Source of the DNA: Siphonodentalium dalli
Lineage: Eukaryota > Mollusca > Scaphopoda > Gadilida > Siphonodentaliidae
Length of the DNA stretch: 64,000 nt
Reading direction: 5' to 3'
Assembly: GCA_032622095.1 (NCBI GenBank)
Contig: CP136065.1
Location: 40,181,503-40,245,502, forward strand
Shown here: positions 1 to 13,259 of the stretch, one piece after another
How the letters are laid out: every line of letters begins with the position of its first letter
Numbering within the stretch: position 1 is the first letter of the stretch
Notes under the pieces: generated by a model
Told to the model about the DNA's origin: nothing
Database searches by the model: none
The model's input: only the letters and a program-made list of their open reading frames with translations
Program-made: the position numbers and the translations under genes

Positions 1-687
1 ATAAGAATTACGAATAGCTAATAGCAGTCGTTAATTTTTCAGACGGTCCGAAACCTTTTCGCAGAATTGACGACCACGAGTTCGTTTGTGAGAAAACAAT
101 ACCGTTCAAACTTCTTGCCACTCGCAGTAATTCAGTAGATATGGTTCTGTTTGCTGTGATTATTTAGTACTTAATTATGTTGCTATCAACGTCGGTGGTT
201 TGTGCGGTGATTGCAAGGAAAGCTCGCGTGCCCGTGTTTGGCTTCTCGAAACCGAAACCGTAACTGCGGATATGTCAAAACGACAACTGATAGACAGAAC
301 ATGCACACATTCTAGTGACGTCATGTGGTACCATATTCGTAATACTTATCAGTAGTATTTTATTATACGAAATGTGTCCATATTCTTATCAGTAGTTTAT
401 GTTTTTGTTTTTTTGTTTTTTGTTTAGATATTTTTGGGTTGAAATTTTTTGGGTATGCTTAAGCATGCTATAGCGAATTTAAAAACAAACTGGATAAAAC
501 CTTAGGGGCATGTTATAACTCAAAATTATCACCAAGTATTCATGGTAATAATTTTGATGCCCATGAAAAACGTAAGATTCCCTGGCACTAAACCTACAAA
601 ATAAGTCTGTTAAAGAATATAAGAATTTTTTTTATTAAAATTGTAAAAAATTGTCAAAAATAATAACAAATGATGAAAAATTGTTAG
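1..687. other. No gene recognised; AT-rich DNA
   Basis: I see no coding signal here. The only structure is a small imperfect palindrome at about 519-557, built on TCAAAATTAT and its complement around a short loop. Nothing identifies it as part of a known family. Confidence 0.5.
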
Positions 688-756
688 GCCAATGCATTCT
701 CTTATATATGCGAGGCGACCTATGGTCGACTCGCATATATAAGAGAATGCATTGGC
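688..756. repeat. Dispersed 69-bp hairpin, first copy
   Basis: This is an almost perfect inverted repeat. The left arm starts GCCAATGCATTCTC and the right arm ends GAGAATGCATTGGC, with TATATATGCGAG beside the loop. The same hairpin occurs in more than 20 full or partial copies across the window, usually inside TTAA-flanked elements. Here a TTAA lies downstream at 804-807, after 'gaaaggg', but I could not find a matching left end, so this is either a solo hairpin or a truncated element. A frame runs through it, but it is produced by the palindrome and is not a gene. Confidence 0.8.
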
Positions 757-981
757 ACAGGGTATATGGGTTGATACAAAAATTGGACCTGGCACTGAAA
801 GGGTTAACGCAAAACTGGTCAGGTTACTACGAATCGGGCGTCTGGTTCGATTGGAACCTATCTAGTTATCGCCTGTTGTGGCTATTTTGTCTGTCATTTG
901 GCGCGCACTCAATGTGTCTTCTTGAGTCGACTTGTTCCAAAACTGCGAAATTCCCAAAACGTAATAACCCTGTTTGCCTTG

Positions 982-1369
982 ATAGAGACCTTTCGCAAAA
1001 TCACTATTACGATTACGGATAGGATATATTGCCCTAGTAAGGTGGACACCATCATAATTTACCTACGACGGTTATTTGGTGAGACGGCATATGCCCCACT
1101 ATATTCAGTTACACATATATTTGATAGAAAACGTAATTTGTGACACTTTCAGATCCCATGTTCTTATCCGACCATCCGTGTGTTATACCACACGGATAAT
1201 GTTAGAACGTCACCAAGCAGGGCCAGTGGCACATCCTTACACATCTTCAAATAATTAAACTGACAGTGATTGGGGTATATTTCGTAAAGATCGAATTGTG
1301 GCCGTATACTGGCAGGATATTGTCCATATATCCGTAATCGTATTCGTGATTTTGCGAAAGGTCTCTATT
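982..1369. repeat. Inverted-repeat pair (MITE-like)
   Basis: The segment at 982-1033, which contains GACCTTTCGCAAAATCAC and GATTACGGAT, returns as its reverse complement at about 1311-1369 with a few mismatches and a small insertion. The roughly 280-bp spacer has no coding signal. The arrangement fits a short non-autonomous DNA transposon, but I could not define a target-site duplication. Confidence 0.55.
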
Positions 1370-3528
1370 GTTTCACCAATGTTTTCTCGACAAAACAATA
1401 GTGGTCTGTTCGTGGTCATGGGACCTGGTATGACACTTATTTTTATTATTGACGGGTCTACTTTCCTATGACCTTGGAACAAATAATATTCCGGAGACCG
1501 TTGAAACATTAACCATAGCCATCTTCAATTCTCAAATGGATAATCAAACAGGTCCTTAGATAACGGCACGGGTGATAGAAACAATTTAAACACTATAAAG
1601 AGACCCCAGATACAGCGACGGAGTAATAATATCAATGGTTTAACTCTCCATCCCTTACCCCATCAATCACCAGCAGTCATAAAACGATTTCAGTGCATGA
1701 TTGGGAATCCTTTTTATTCGATAGTAATAATGTCCAGCTCCTTACAATTTGACGTATGGCATGCGTCCAATGTCAGTTAAACGATCGGTCCGTATCGATG
1801 AGACCCTTACTCCATATCAGTTTCAATATAATTACACTAATCTGAAAAAATAATTGATTTCGACCGACGTAATAAAATATTGCTTGTCTGATTCAACACC
1901 ACCAACTGCGCGAAATTCGCTCAGACAAGAAACTTCAAAGAAAAGATCGATGTCCAAATTGTCAATTTCCTCAATCAAAAACTATTTGTTGCAACAGAAC
2001 AAAATCACATCCGCCGGTGCTTTGTTTCCTATGCTCAGTGAAGCATATAGCAGATGATAAGAGTTCACAAAGGCCACGTTCATGTTTATGATTAAAATCA
2101 CAAGTTATCAGATTTTTTTCGAATTAATTCTTGGATGCATAATTATTCGGCATTACTTTAATACCCCAGAACATATATGGCAATTTTTGGTGCATACAAA
2201 AATATACTTCGCATTTGTAACCGGTTTGTAACTCCATTAACCTGGTCACAATACGTCAGAAATTCGATGTGTTTTTGTCACAAAGTTACATTTGCTTGCC
2301 AGAGAAGAAAAATGACATTATTTCCACTATCATTCATGGCTTCGCTCATAACAATATATAGTATTGGGTCGCTTACTGGGAAATTAAAGTAAACGAGATC
2401 GGGCGTTTGATAATATGTCGCATTCAAGGAGGTAGGTGAATTCATCTCCGACCCTATACCTGAATTAAACACTCGCAGAACAAATTGAACCCATTTTGAT
2501 AAAACAATTTCAAACTAATTCTGTGTCACGCCTGACTATTCCAACTGTTGAAAATTGTTGTCAAAGTTGGGGGGGGGGTAGACTCTCTGACCCAATCTCC
2601 CAATCGTTGCGTCACTTATCACATATGCACATGCAGCGATGAGCCATTGTTTTAAATCCTTTACACTGATATGCAGACCGTAACAAAAGTTCCTATTGAT
2701 CTCAGGAAATCTCAGGAACACTACATGCAAGTTATGCCACGTCTCCCTCATGAAGACCTACGACTGTCGTAAAGGATTAATGGACCCAAGAGCCCCGTCG
2801 GGATGTTTTAGCTCAGATCCGGCGGGCGGGGTCACTTCCGGTTTACGACCGGAAAGCCATTGATCCGGGTCGGCTGGATTCCCAACAGGTCCGGAACACT
2901 AAATGTGCAGCGCACGTGTTTCATGTCGACAACACAACTCGCGTGATGCGGATGAAAATGAGGCGGGAATGCAAATTGTTGATAATGTCTTTTAGCTCGA
3001 CACAGACGTCAACTCTGCCTCGTGTCATTGTAAATCATTCCCTTGGAATTCTAAATGTTTTCTGCAGGCGAGTCTGTACGGCATAAACCGAAATCAAATT
3101 CACACCTTGAACGGGGAATTTTATTATGAACGAAAAAGGAATACTAATGGTTTCGTCTTGTCTATAACTGCTTTAACTCAAGTACATTGTGTTGAAAGAC
3201 CCATATTTGAACTAGACCCACATGTGATTAAACTACATATAACATTTTCAGAAAAACCAATACTATAGTTGTTGACCAGAAACTACAAAGTTGGCGTCAG
3301 TCCAACTATCATTGCTACGGCTATAACGTAAGTAAAATTTGTCAGACCGACCCATAATCGAGCTTGACCTCCAGTCTCTTGTGAATAAACCACATAACAA
3401 GTTATTTAATTTTGAGTCGATCTAAAAGCGAATACTAAATTTATCATTCGGAAACCATAAATGTTGGCGGAAGGACGGACATGCAAACTGATTACACAGC
3501 ACGACCGTTTTTACCGGCGTATACCACG
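1370..3528. other. No gene recognised
   Basis: Short frames occur, but none has recognisable protein motifs or splice context. A G-run lies at about 2570. A GC-rich island at about 2790-2900 stands out against the AT-rich surroundings and contains TTTAGCTCAGATCCGG, which loosely resembles a pol III A box. No convincing B box follows, so I do not call a SINE or tRNA. Confidence 0.45.
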
Positions 3529-3612
3529 GGTCCCCTGGTGCGATACCACCACTACAAGTATATATATGTATTAGTATATATACTTGTAGTGGTGGTATCG
3601 CACCAGGGGACC
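3529..3612. repeat. Perfect 36-bp-arm hairpin
   Basis: The arm at 3529-3564 (starting GGTCCCCTGGTGCGATACC) and the arm at 3577-3612 are exact reverse complements, separated by a 12-base AT loop. Perfect complementarity over 36 bp indicates a young foldback or recent gene conversion. No target-site duplication is obvious at the edges. The protein frame crossing it is a by-product of the palindrome. Confidence 0.9.
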
Positions 3613-6216
3613 TGTGGCGTGAACAAATATACCAAGTTCGCTGTCGCCGTCGCCGTCATGCTTCGAACAAGAAATCCCCAAATCTGACGTTGTATTTTAT
3701 TTAATCTGATACATCAGAGCCCCGAATGTCATGGCATGATGTAATCAATGCGCTTCGGTTACGTTACGCGTCCGTATTTCAGCGCCATATCTCACTATAA
3801 TGAGGCAATCACTCGTATCATATTCTGTGCAACATATCAAAACTGTAATCAAGTCTTTTCGTTGAGTTTTGCTTTGAAATTATCCGCAACAAGATTTATC
3901 ATCGCGAAATGTCTGATGGAGCGATGCTGATCAATAACTTCACTTACGTCGCAACGGGGAATACTTCAGTTACTTTTTATTTCAACCCGGGTTTTATGAG
4001 TGCTTGAACAAAAGTGCGCCCTGTTGGTGATATTATCATTAATATGGTCGATAAAGCTCCAATACGCTTTAGAAAGCGAATAAGAACGTAATTATTGATG
4101 CCTGAATTGATTGAGAGAATTTAACCCCGATTCTCTATATACGACTTTTCTTTGTAAACCTATATCTTGTAATACGTTTTATATATATTCTGACACAATC
4201 GATTTTGTTTATGAGCAAAAATGTTGCTGAGCCAGCTGACTGAAGCAATGTCGATCACCATGTTTTGGGTCACTCTATTATGGTGGCCCAGGATACCTTA
4301 TTTATTATTTAATTTAATGCAACGACTCTCGATGGCGAAATCATTTGTGTTAGTTTAATTGTCGCTGATACATGTAGTTACGTCTCGAATCGAGATGTAA
4401 ATATTTACAATTTACAATTGAGCGTTTTTCAGACGATGTTTTCTATGGAGTGGTCTGTTCGATTTCTTTTAATGTGATGTGAAACACTTCGGTAGGGTGA
4501 TCAAATAGAAATGGAGAATGATCTTTCTCAAAGTAGTTATTTTCACAAATATTATATCCAAATTGTCAACACACATCTTCCTTCTTATATATTAATTAAT
4601 TGTAGTGATTCTCGAAGGTGGACTCGTTTTCGATAGATTATTGCAGATAGTTGCGTCCCGAATCTAGAAGTAAATATTTACAATTGAGGGTAGTTCAGTC
4701 TATGGAGTGGTACTGTCCATTTGCTTGAAATTTTCGGCGATGTTACTAAAATGCTACATTCCTCCAGTTGACATAGCGCCTGAATGCTAACTCATCAGTT
4801 TCACATACCCGAATAAGTCCATAATATGTCTTTAAATTGTCGGCTATGTTAGTATCATGCTACATTTCCTAGGTTGGCATGGCGCCTGTGATGGTACTAA
4901 CTACATATATCCTTCAAACCTGCCACATTCGTCAGGCGACATTATGGTCAGCGACCTTTTATTATGTTTAGGCCACGGACATCAATGACAGTGTGATACC
5001 AAAGGAATATAGATTCGTGTGATGGTTATTTCTCAAGCTGATTCCATGCTAGACGTATGGTTGTCCAAAATGAGTCTATATAATATGGACATATCGATAT
5101 TTTGAATTAATTTTCTCGAGAACAGGCTATTATTATCATCCACAAACTACGTTTGGTTGGAGATATATACCGCATAGGGATGGATTCCGCCCGTTCGTAT
5201 AACAACATTGGAGCTCTCTATCTCAGTATTCATAATTATACCATTTCTCATATTAAAGGCCCATTTAATTTTCGAGTCGCCGATTATTTTTGTTATAGTG
5301 CCTTGATATAGGGTTTTAATAACATTATATGCCATAAAATATGATTAGAATACTATAAGCCATCACCATTTGAAACGTCTGTTTCTCAGAAGATGCCCAT
5401 AGAGAAATAGAACACAGTTAAAATAATAGAATCCCGTTATGGTTCCCAGAATGCAACAGAATTCAACCTAAAATGTATTTTAAATAGAAGGGGAATAACT
5501 CTAAAGACATAGAGTTATTCCACTTCCATTGAAAATAATGCAACAGAACACAAAGTCGGTATCGCAACAAAAACAACATGTTCACAGTTTATTACACCGA
5601 TTAAGTTGATAATACAATGTTTTGGAGCTTCCTCTTTCAAATGATATATAATATGGCATATATTTTATATAAAACTTGTGGGGGTTCGAAAATTAAGTGG
5701 GCATTTAATGATAAATGATATGCTCACGAACCAGCATGGTGGTGCATCCATGTGTGTGTGTGTGGGGGGGGGGGGTGGGGTATTCATGCGTGGAATGGGT
5801 TTACACCACTTTTTCATTACTCTGAATTCTGACTCTTAGAGCGTACTCCTGAGAGGGAACATTTCCATATTGGTAAAAAAATGTTAAATTTTATTTAGGT
5901 TTTTCCGAACCTTTAACAAGTCTATAAAGGTGTTACAATCTTATTTATATTATCAATTCTGGAGACCTATACGGGCCGTATAATACGGCACATCAAATAC
6001 TTAACCATTTTTTTAAAATGTGGCCCCAAGAAAAAAATAGAATTACTGGGGATACGTGCGATACATTTGTTGCTGTAGTCCTATTAAGATAAATATGCCA
6101 GGTCCACAAAGCATTGCTTCCCGTTATTGTGTATAGTATATTATCGTTCTCGGTATAAAACTCACAGGTCCCTGGCACAATAGACCCCCACCACCCAACG
6201 ATATATATATATAATA
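3613..6216. other. No gene; local diverged duplications
   Basis: A segment around 4376-4480 (GTAAATATTTACAATT, then CTATGGAGTGGT) recurs in diverged form at about 4640-4725. A second motif pair (GGCGATGTTA...ATGCTACATT, then a 'ggcgcctg' block) occurs at about 4735-4795 and 4840-4905. A short palindrome lies at 5487-5527 (GGAATAACTCT and AGAGTTATTCC). A T/G-rich simple run with a long G tract lies at 5753-5779. No coding region can be supported. Confidence 0.5.
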
Positions 6217-6701
6217 ATAGCAGGGTGACCCGACTTCGTCCGGGCTGTTTCCACTCTGCTTTCATCCGGGCTTGGGACCGGCAGGTATGGGTTGTCTGGC
6301 AGCATTAGATTTTTCACGATTTGACCCGTCCAAAACACTCCCCGGACAAAAGTACACCTAGGTATAAAATTTCGTCGTAATCCGTTCGAAAGGCGCGATT
6401 TGAACTACAATTGACCATTTTGAATGTCAAGGTCAGGTCGGGGTCACGATTTTCCCCATCCAAAACACTCCCCGGACAAAAGCATCCCTAGGTATCAAAT
6501 TTCGTCGAAATCTGTTCGAAAGGCGCGATTTGACCTTGAATTGACCATTTTGAAGCTCAAGGTCACGATTTGACCCGTCCAAAACACTTCCCGGACAAAA
6601 GTAACCCTAGGTATCAAATTTCGTCGAAATCTGTCCGGCAGTTTTCCCGGCCATTGCTAACAAACAAACAGACAGACAGAAGTCCCAAAATATATATTAG
6701 A
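6217..6701 (-). mobile_element. Helitron-like non-autonomous element, second of a tandem pair
   Basis: Read on the minus strand, it begins TCTAATATATATTTTGGGAC directly after the CTAG end of its neighbour. It runs through several copies of a module with TTTCGACGAAATTTGATACC and AAGGTCAAATCG. It ends with the short hairpin CCCGGACGAAGTCGGG, followed about ten bases later by CTAT, a degenerate form of the expected CTAG. A TC start, a 3' hairpin and a CTRR end are the known marks of Helitrons. There is no Rep/helicase frame, so it could only move in trans. The exact 3' edge is uncertain because of the altered terminus. Confidence 0.5.
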
Positions 6702-7454
6702 CTAGAAGGTGACCCGACTTCGTCCGGGCTTGGACCTTGAATTGACCGTTTTGAAGGTCACGGTCAGGTGGGGTAACGATTTGACCCGCCAAAAACACGG
6801 CCCGGACAAAAGTACCCGACAAAAGTACCCGTCGAAATCCATCCGGTTTTACCCGATTTGACCTTGAATTGATAATTTTGAAGGTCAAGGTCAGGTCGGG
6901 GTCACGATTTGACCGGTCCAAAACACTCAGTGGACAAAAGTGACCCTATGTATAAAATGTCGTCGAAATCCCATCAAAATTGGCGATTTGACCTTAAATT
7001 GACCATATTTCAAGGTCAAGGTCACGTCGCACGAGCAAATGAATATGCTTATGAGACTCCCCATACGAAAGTACCCCCACATACCAAGTTTCATCGAAAT
7101 CCCGTGATATTCGGGCGTTTGACCTTGAAATATCCCGATTTCAAGGTCAATGTCACGTCACACGGGCAAATTAATAGGCCTATGGCACTCCCCGACCGAA
7201 AGTACCCCCACATACCAAGTTTCATCGAAATCCCGTGATATTCGGGCGTTGACCTTGAAATGACCCGATGTCAAGGTCAAGGTCACGTCGCACGGACAAA
7301 TTAATAGGCCCATGCCACCCCCCGGCCGAAAATACCCCCACATACCAAGTTTCATCGTAATCGGGTAGGCCGTTTTCGAGTTCATCGCGAACACACATAC
7401 ACACACACCACACACAGACACACACACATATCTTCCAAAATATATAATAGAAGA
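6702..7454 (-). mobile_element. Helitron-like non-autonomous element, first of a tandem pair
   Basis: On the minus strand it starts TCTTCTATTATATATTTTGG after an A, followed by a TG-rich stretch. It then carries three or four imperfect modules of about 90 bp built on GTGCGACGTGACCTTGACC, TTCAAGGTCAA and ACTTGGTATGTGGGG. The end is a hairpin (CCCGGACGAAGTCGGG) and then CTTCTAG. The modules keep frames open on both strands, which explains the 90-110-codon frames here; I do not regard these as proteins. A second locus at 36861-38861 has the same head-to-tail layout in the opposite orientation. An alternative name would be an unclassified tandem-module repeat. Confidence 0.55.
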
Positions 7455-10400
7455 TGTCTTTGGGTGGTGGGGGTCTATTGTGCCATGGACCTGTGATAAA
7501 ACTCAGTCGATGTAAGACCAATATGCCAAGTTCATAAAGAGTTGCCTCTTTAGCAAAGGAATTGTTCTCGAGGCAATAAAATGCATGGCTACAGGGGATC
7601 TTTGAGAACCTTGTAGTTAATATATCTCTATACTCTCTGATAGCTCATCGAGAAAGAACTCCAATCAAATGATAAATGAAAGACTTCGCGTTACTTTGAG
7701 AAATGACTCCTTTCCCAGTGAAGGATATTATTAGGTCAAAACCATTCCAAAGCGAATCAAGGGCACAGACTTATTTATTAGCATCAAGATTGGATCAGCG
7801 ATTGATCAACGCGATCATTGGCCGAATCACGAAAATGCGGGTTTTCACTGGAAATTCGATTATAGTAGATGTGCTTTTTACTCTACAACGTTTTACTTAA
7901 ATAACATCACCTTGTCTCAGTTGCTATGTTTCATGGCGCATTATAGACCAACTAAAGCCCAGTGATAGTGGAGCTGGTTCTAATCCCGATAAGTGTGGAT
8001 GCGTGATCGCATCATATGCAGGAAATATAAACTGATTCGTGTATCTGAACACGTTAAAGCGACGATAAACCTCAATAAAACGTGATATCGTCTGGCGGCT
8101 GAAGCGTCGATAACCCGCAACGAAACAACCAACCTATATATCATGTCACGCATGGGTACATATCAATAATGGCCTCCGTCTATAGTTCATGGACGTATAT
8201 TAATGACTGCCACATTTATAAACCGGACTAGCGTCGGGAGCCTTTATTCAGCGTCGGGAGGGGGGGGGGGGGCAATTGGCCCAGGCACAAAGGGGCATGC
8301 GGCCCCTGTGTGTGCTGCACGCATATATGGACCTAAATATTCACATAGGTTCATATTCGACCTATTTGATTCTGAAACAAACCAAGCCCAGTAAACTTAT
8401 ACCCGTTATTCTGTCCGATGGCGCGGGCAACAATGAAAACACATATATATAGCGTACATCTGGTCAGCAAATGGGTTCGTATTGAACCTAAATATTCACA
8501 TTTATTTGATTCTGAAATAGGCCCATAGCGATCTTATTTTAATGCGTGTTTCTTTTTATTTATTTAATTTAATATTTTTAAATCCAAATTTTGCAAAAAC
8601 TAACGCCGTTATAGCCTCCGCCAGGCTATCCGAGTCACCACACCGAATTTGGTTGAAATCGGTATAGGGGTCTGGGAGAAAAAATCCGAACAGACAGACG
8701 GACAGACAGATCCTACTTTTGCTCCAAAATAACCACATTGCCATATAATTCCTAGTATACTTAAACTGGATCCTAGATTCCGTGCCCTTTTTGAAGCTAT
8801 TTATGGCCTTGATGGTCCAGCGACCAAGCTCTTACAAACGGTAAGTACCAGCAGCTTCGTCATCCTCCCAGGAGAACACAGAATGTATGGACAATGAATT
8901 ATAATATCATTCATAGTACAGAAATTAATGTCCCGGAAAAATATTAACTATGTCAATTAATCTGTACGATCGAGCAACAAACCCTATTGATTCTGTTTTG
9001 TATTAAAAAGGTCCAGGCCCGTCGAATGGCTATAAATGTTTATATTCATCAGTAGTTTAGCATAGAGGGTCATTCTTCGGTAACTATTACACTCCCGGAT
9101 AATATATGTCATCTGGTGAATGCCTCTCATCCGATCACTATCACGACCACTTCCAAAGGAATCACTGAACGTAATGGTTTCTCATTGACGACAGCGTTAA
9201 CGTTTCAGGCAAATACACAGAATGGATGCCCACGGGCAACTCGAGTGATGTTTATCCATCTAGATTGACACAGGTCATGTGTTTATTCTTTAAAATATAT
9301 GCCCAAGTGTACGACAGTTTATCGCAGCAAAATTTTACATAGAAAAACCAGAAGCACCACAGCTAGTTAAATTACTTTCACACTCACACAAGTCCATTGC
9401 CCCATTAATTCAACCAAATTAAGTTATTTAGATATGACATATACACATCAAATAAACAAGATTTCACCCTTTAGTAATGTGTCACATGCATCAGATGAAG
9501 GCAATTCTCCAGTTACCTTCATATATGACATGGACTCGCACCCCGACTCTGGAACATATTTAGCTCACAGCTTCCTGTATATATGATCTGAACCAATTGA
9601 CAACATACAGAAAACAAGATCATGTATCACAATGTTGCAATTTTGTCACCCTCGCCCCGGATCAAGTGGTCCTGAAAATTTGCTATGATGTTGTCCTGTG
9701 GTCACACAGCTCATCCGCGTATCACCAAGACGGAGGTTGTACCACTGATAGAGATAATCCGTTTACGCATTTCCCGTGCGATGGAGGAAGGTACGCAATT
9801 AACGTCGATAAAATGACTGTAAATCGATATCCATGAAGAACAACGAACCACATATATATTATGTAGATGGATTATTATTCGTTGATAGAAATTAGCTGGC
9901 CCATTTATATCGGGATTTTTCTAATGATTTGACAGATTATTTGGACAATTTTACAGTCTGAGGAAATAATTCTTACTAAATATGGACATAGGCATAACCG
10001 TGTTCAATTGTCCATGTCATCCTGAAGCTATTTGGAAAGATGTACATTACTTTGGCAGGAAACAGTTCTTGTCGTCTGTTAGAAACATACAAGAACGCCA
10101 AATTATGGATTTAAATAATTGTTGTCGATAATTTTATTAGTATCAACAAATCGGTGTGATTTCTTGTGAAAGTACATATTGTCTCGGTTGAAGTACCCAC
10201 TGGTACGGTTATTTTGCAAACGTCCAAAGGGTTTTCCTGATCGAAATATGTCTTTTTATTCTCTTTCCGGGTAACACTTCAACACAGCAAAAAAAAAAAA
10301 CAACAACAACAATATATCGATTACAAAAATGATCGAATGTCTCTTTGTTTCTCTCTCCGGGTAACACTTCAACAACAAAAAACAACAACAATATGTCGAT

Positions 10401-11745
10401 TACAAAATGATGGCAGAAGCTCCACACAATTTGTTTGGCGACTCCGAAATACTATTTTGAATCTCAGGTGCTTTTCATTAAGAAAACGAGTAAACTATAA
10501 ACAATATTACTGCATGTAATGGGTTTCCACCTTGATATTTGCTACTGCACCCATCCATAAACAACCAGACCAAACTCATAGAGTAGTTATACCAGTTGCA
10601 TCACCGTAGGTTGGAACTTTCCAACTGGCACCTCATACTGATCAACTGCTGGAAATTTTCCAAACTAAGGTTGGAAAATGTTCAGATGACGGCCATTTCA
10701 GATCAAAAGTATAATATAAATATGCTTTCGTTATTTTGAAAACAACATACCCCCCATAATTACTGGTTGGAAAATGGAAACAATTTCAACTTATTATTGG
10801 TGTAACGTTTCCAACTAGCGTTGTGTCATGAATACAATTTTTAACAAATTACCAATTAAGCACCCCATGTCGACACGTTCCTGAATAGGGCGTTAACAAG
10901 GAGTAGTATTGTGGGTCATATATATATTGATCACAGTTGTTGTTTACTATGCAACATTGCATGGTTAGGGGATTTGATTTCTACTCCGCCAACGTTTGCC
11001 AAAATGGCAAACAGTTGGAAAGGTCATGTCTGTCACAACATTACTTGGAAATTTCAGACCGATTGTACATATATGTAATTTTGTTTAGACAGAAATGTCA
11101 ATTATTTGAAATATGCTCAAAGTTTGAAAGTTTAAGGTATATGTACAAGCTCCAATTCGATGTGGTTGGAGGATTGTAAATGGAATTTCGCAGACTAGAT
11201 GTATCTTTTCCCTGCACTTTTCGTATAGATTCGTGGTGAGTCAGGGAAAGTGGAGCTTCCGTCACAAGAAATGTTTTTTCCCCTATGAATTAAATTGGGA
11301 AGGTATGTGTAGCTATTGTTAGCACATTTCTACTGTTGATAGTTTTCTCTTCTTACATGTAGTTGGGTGGTCTCTGCACATGGTCAGCCATCTCATGTCT
11401 GGGGTGGGAACAAAAATCGAAAAATAACGTTAACTTACATAAAATATAATCATGCATGTAACCAATGAATGTTTTAAAAAGACGGCCACGTGGGCCAAAT
11501 CGGTTGAATATCCATCAGTTCCAGAAATTTCATACTCCATTGTATGTAACCTGTTATTATCCAGGGTTAATTGACTTAATTCTGTCCGACGTGTCCTAAA
11601 TTAACGAGAACATACGTTTGGGAAACGTTAACACCGAGTCAGTTGGTACTCAAAACCTATTGCTCACCGTAACAACAAATACTTGTCACCGAGTTCTTGG
11701 TAAAACTATTTTCAATCGACGTTTTTTTTGAAGAGGCTGTTTTCG
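7455..11745. other. No gene; scattered repeat fragments
   Basis: A decayed repeat resembling the Helitron-like modules, with a CAGACAGAC-type run, lies at about 8555-8740. A unit of about 90 bp with CCGGGTAACACTTCAACA and an A/CAA tract is duplicated at about 10249-10420. Short palindromic TTGGAAA/TTTCCAA motifs are scattered over 10600-10850. A G tract lies at 8260-8272. I see no supportable coding region. Confidence 0.45.
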
Positions 11746-12298
11746 CTGTCGGATAGCCGTTTAGGTTTGGACGTTTCAAGATGGCGGCGCCCAGTGGACA
11801 GGATAAACGGTAAGTGTATATATTGTCTTCAAGCATCAATTAACGACATCTTTCGGTGATACATCTTTAAACAGTTATGTAGGAATTTGTATGCCCAACA
11901 CATATGTAACATGCCTTTCGCATGACAGGCATGCGAAATGTCGTATTTGGCGTGTCAAGTCGTCATAAATTTTCGAAATTTTATCGAGGCGGCGAAATGT
12001 TCGCTTTTTCGTATTTTTCCGCAAATTTATGTATTGTCCTGGGCAGATTAGGCTACCACACATCTTCGGAATGCAAAACCCAGCGTATTTTTATTGTCTA
12101 ACTCCGAAAAACGACCTTTGAAATTTTCAAAATGTTTAGGTTCAGACTCGCAATATTTCCGATGATTTTGTTCAGGTTCAGAAACAATTTTCGTTCAGGT
12201 TCGGACATATTTTGTTCAGGTTCAGACGCATCAAAACCTCACCGAGAAGCGAAATGCCTAGCTGCAGTCGCGCTGTTAGTGTGCGTGTTGTTTACGAA
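11746..12298. repeat. Left arm of a long inverted duplication
   Basis: This segment reappears as its reverse complement at 13260-13820 with moderate divergence and small indels. It begins CTGTCGGATA, includes an ATG exon-like segment, a small palindrome around GGCATGCGAAATG, and near its inner end three or four copies of GTTCAGGTTC. The arms are about 555 bp with a spacer of about 960 bp. The content looks like copied 5' gene sequence more than a classical transposon terminus. Confidence 0.75.
11781..11809 (+). CDS. Possible first coding exon (MAAPSGQDK...) with splice donor
   Basis: The sequence TTTCAAGATGGCGGCGCCC gives an ATG followed by nine intact codons and then CG|GTAAGT, a textbook donor at 11810-11815. 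The exon is CpG-rich relative to the surrounding DNA, which fits a genuine 5' end. I cannot find the next exon, and the same segment exists inverted at 13753-13785 with a 4-base insertion. The product is unknown. It may be a real short first exon, a captured fragment, or coincidence; GGCGGC-type ATG contexts also occur elsewhere in the window. Confidence 0.22.
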
Positions 12299-13259
12299 CT
12301 CGCATTGTTATATCTAAAGATGTCAGCTGAAATTTCCAAATATAGGTGGTAAATTCTCCGAATGAATGGGACAAAAGCCAAGGTTAAATATTGTTGTCAA
12401 TAATCTCGAGCAATGTCGGCTATACACCAGCTAGTGGGGAATGAAATGGCATTACCATATTACATACAAGAAACCCAATGTCAGAAATGGTAACACGCTC
12501 AAGATCATATATTATATACCGAAGATTGTAATTATAGAATATAAAATATATTGGTTTCACGAATGACCAACTCATAATTCCGTTAAAACAACTAATCCTT
12601 CAAATTATTACAACTATATATGGCTTATCACTGAGGGTTTCTCATGCATCTCACCAGAATTCCTAACTACACTTTTTACCGACTTTTAATCCGTCCCAAA
12701 AATTCCCATTTCTATAAATAAGAAAACCATCATGTCAGAAATGATAATGCGCTCAAGATCATATATTATGTACCCATGATTGTAATTATAGAATATAAAA
12801 TATATTGGTTTTGCGAAGACCAACTCAGACTTCCGTCAAAATAACAATAACAACCAGCACCTAATTAACGAACCGGCGGCCGACTCGGACGTCTCCGGCC
12901 ACATCCCCCAGTGGGCTGCAGAACGAAAAATGTCTATAACAGTTGAAATATATAAGACTTACATATTATCTTTTTCATTTCTTTTATTTGTAATTGGTAT
13001 ATCTTATCACAAACCAAGAATCAGCATTATTGACATAATGTTAAAGAAATTAAAATTCCCAACTACACCTTTTACCGGACTCGGCCTCCGGTCGCAGTTC
13101 GACTTTTAATCCTCCCAAAAATTCCCATTCTATAAATAAAACACCCATGCTCCCAAGCGAAACAAATATCTCTACATTGGTATACACGCGGAGCGCGCGT
13201 AATAGAACGCCCATGGCCCATGCATGTATACCAAGAATCAGCTAAACATTATACACGCG
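12299..13259. other. Spacer of inverted duplication with internal repeats
   Basis: Two diverged direct copies of about 105 bp lie at about 12478-12585 and 12732-12835; both contain CGCTCAAGATCATATATTAT and TATTGGTTT. Another motif pair (ACTTTTAATCC...AAAATTCCCATT) lies at about 12660-12722 and 13058-13135. In the second copy it is interrupted by a CGG-rich stretch. No coding region is apparent. Confidence 0.55.

Noticed and set aside
2790-2900. tRNA-like or SINE A box (TTTAGCTCAGATCCGG)
   Set aside because: No B box at the right distance and no cloverleaf could be drawn.
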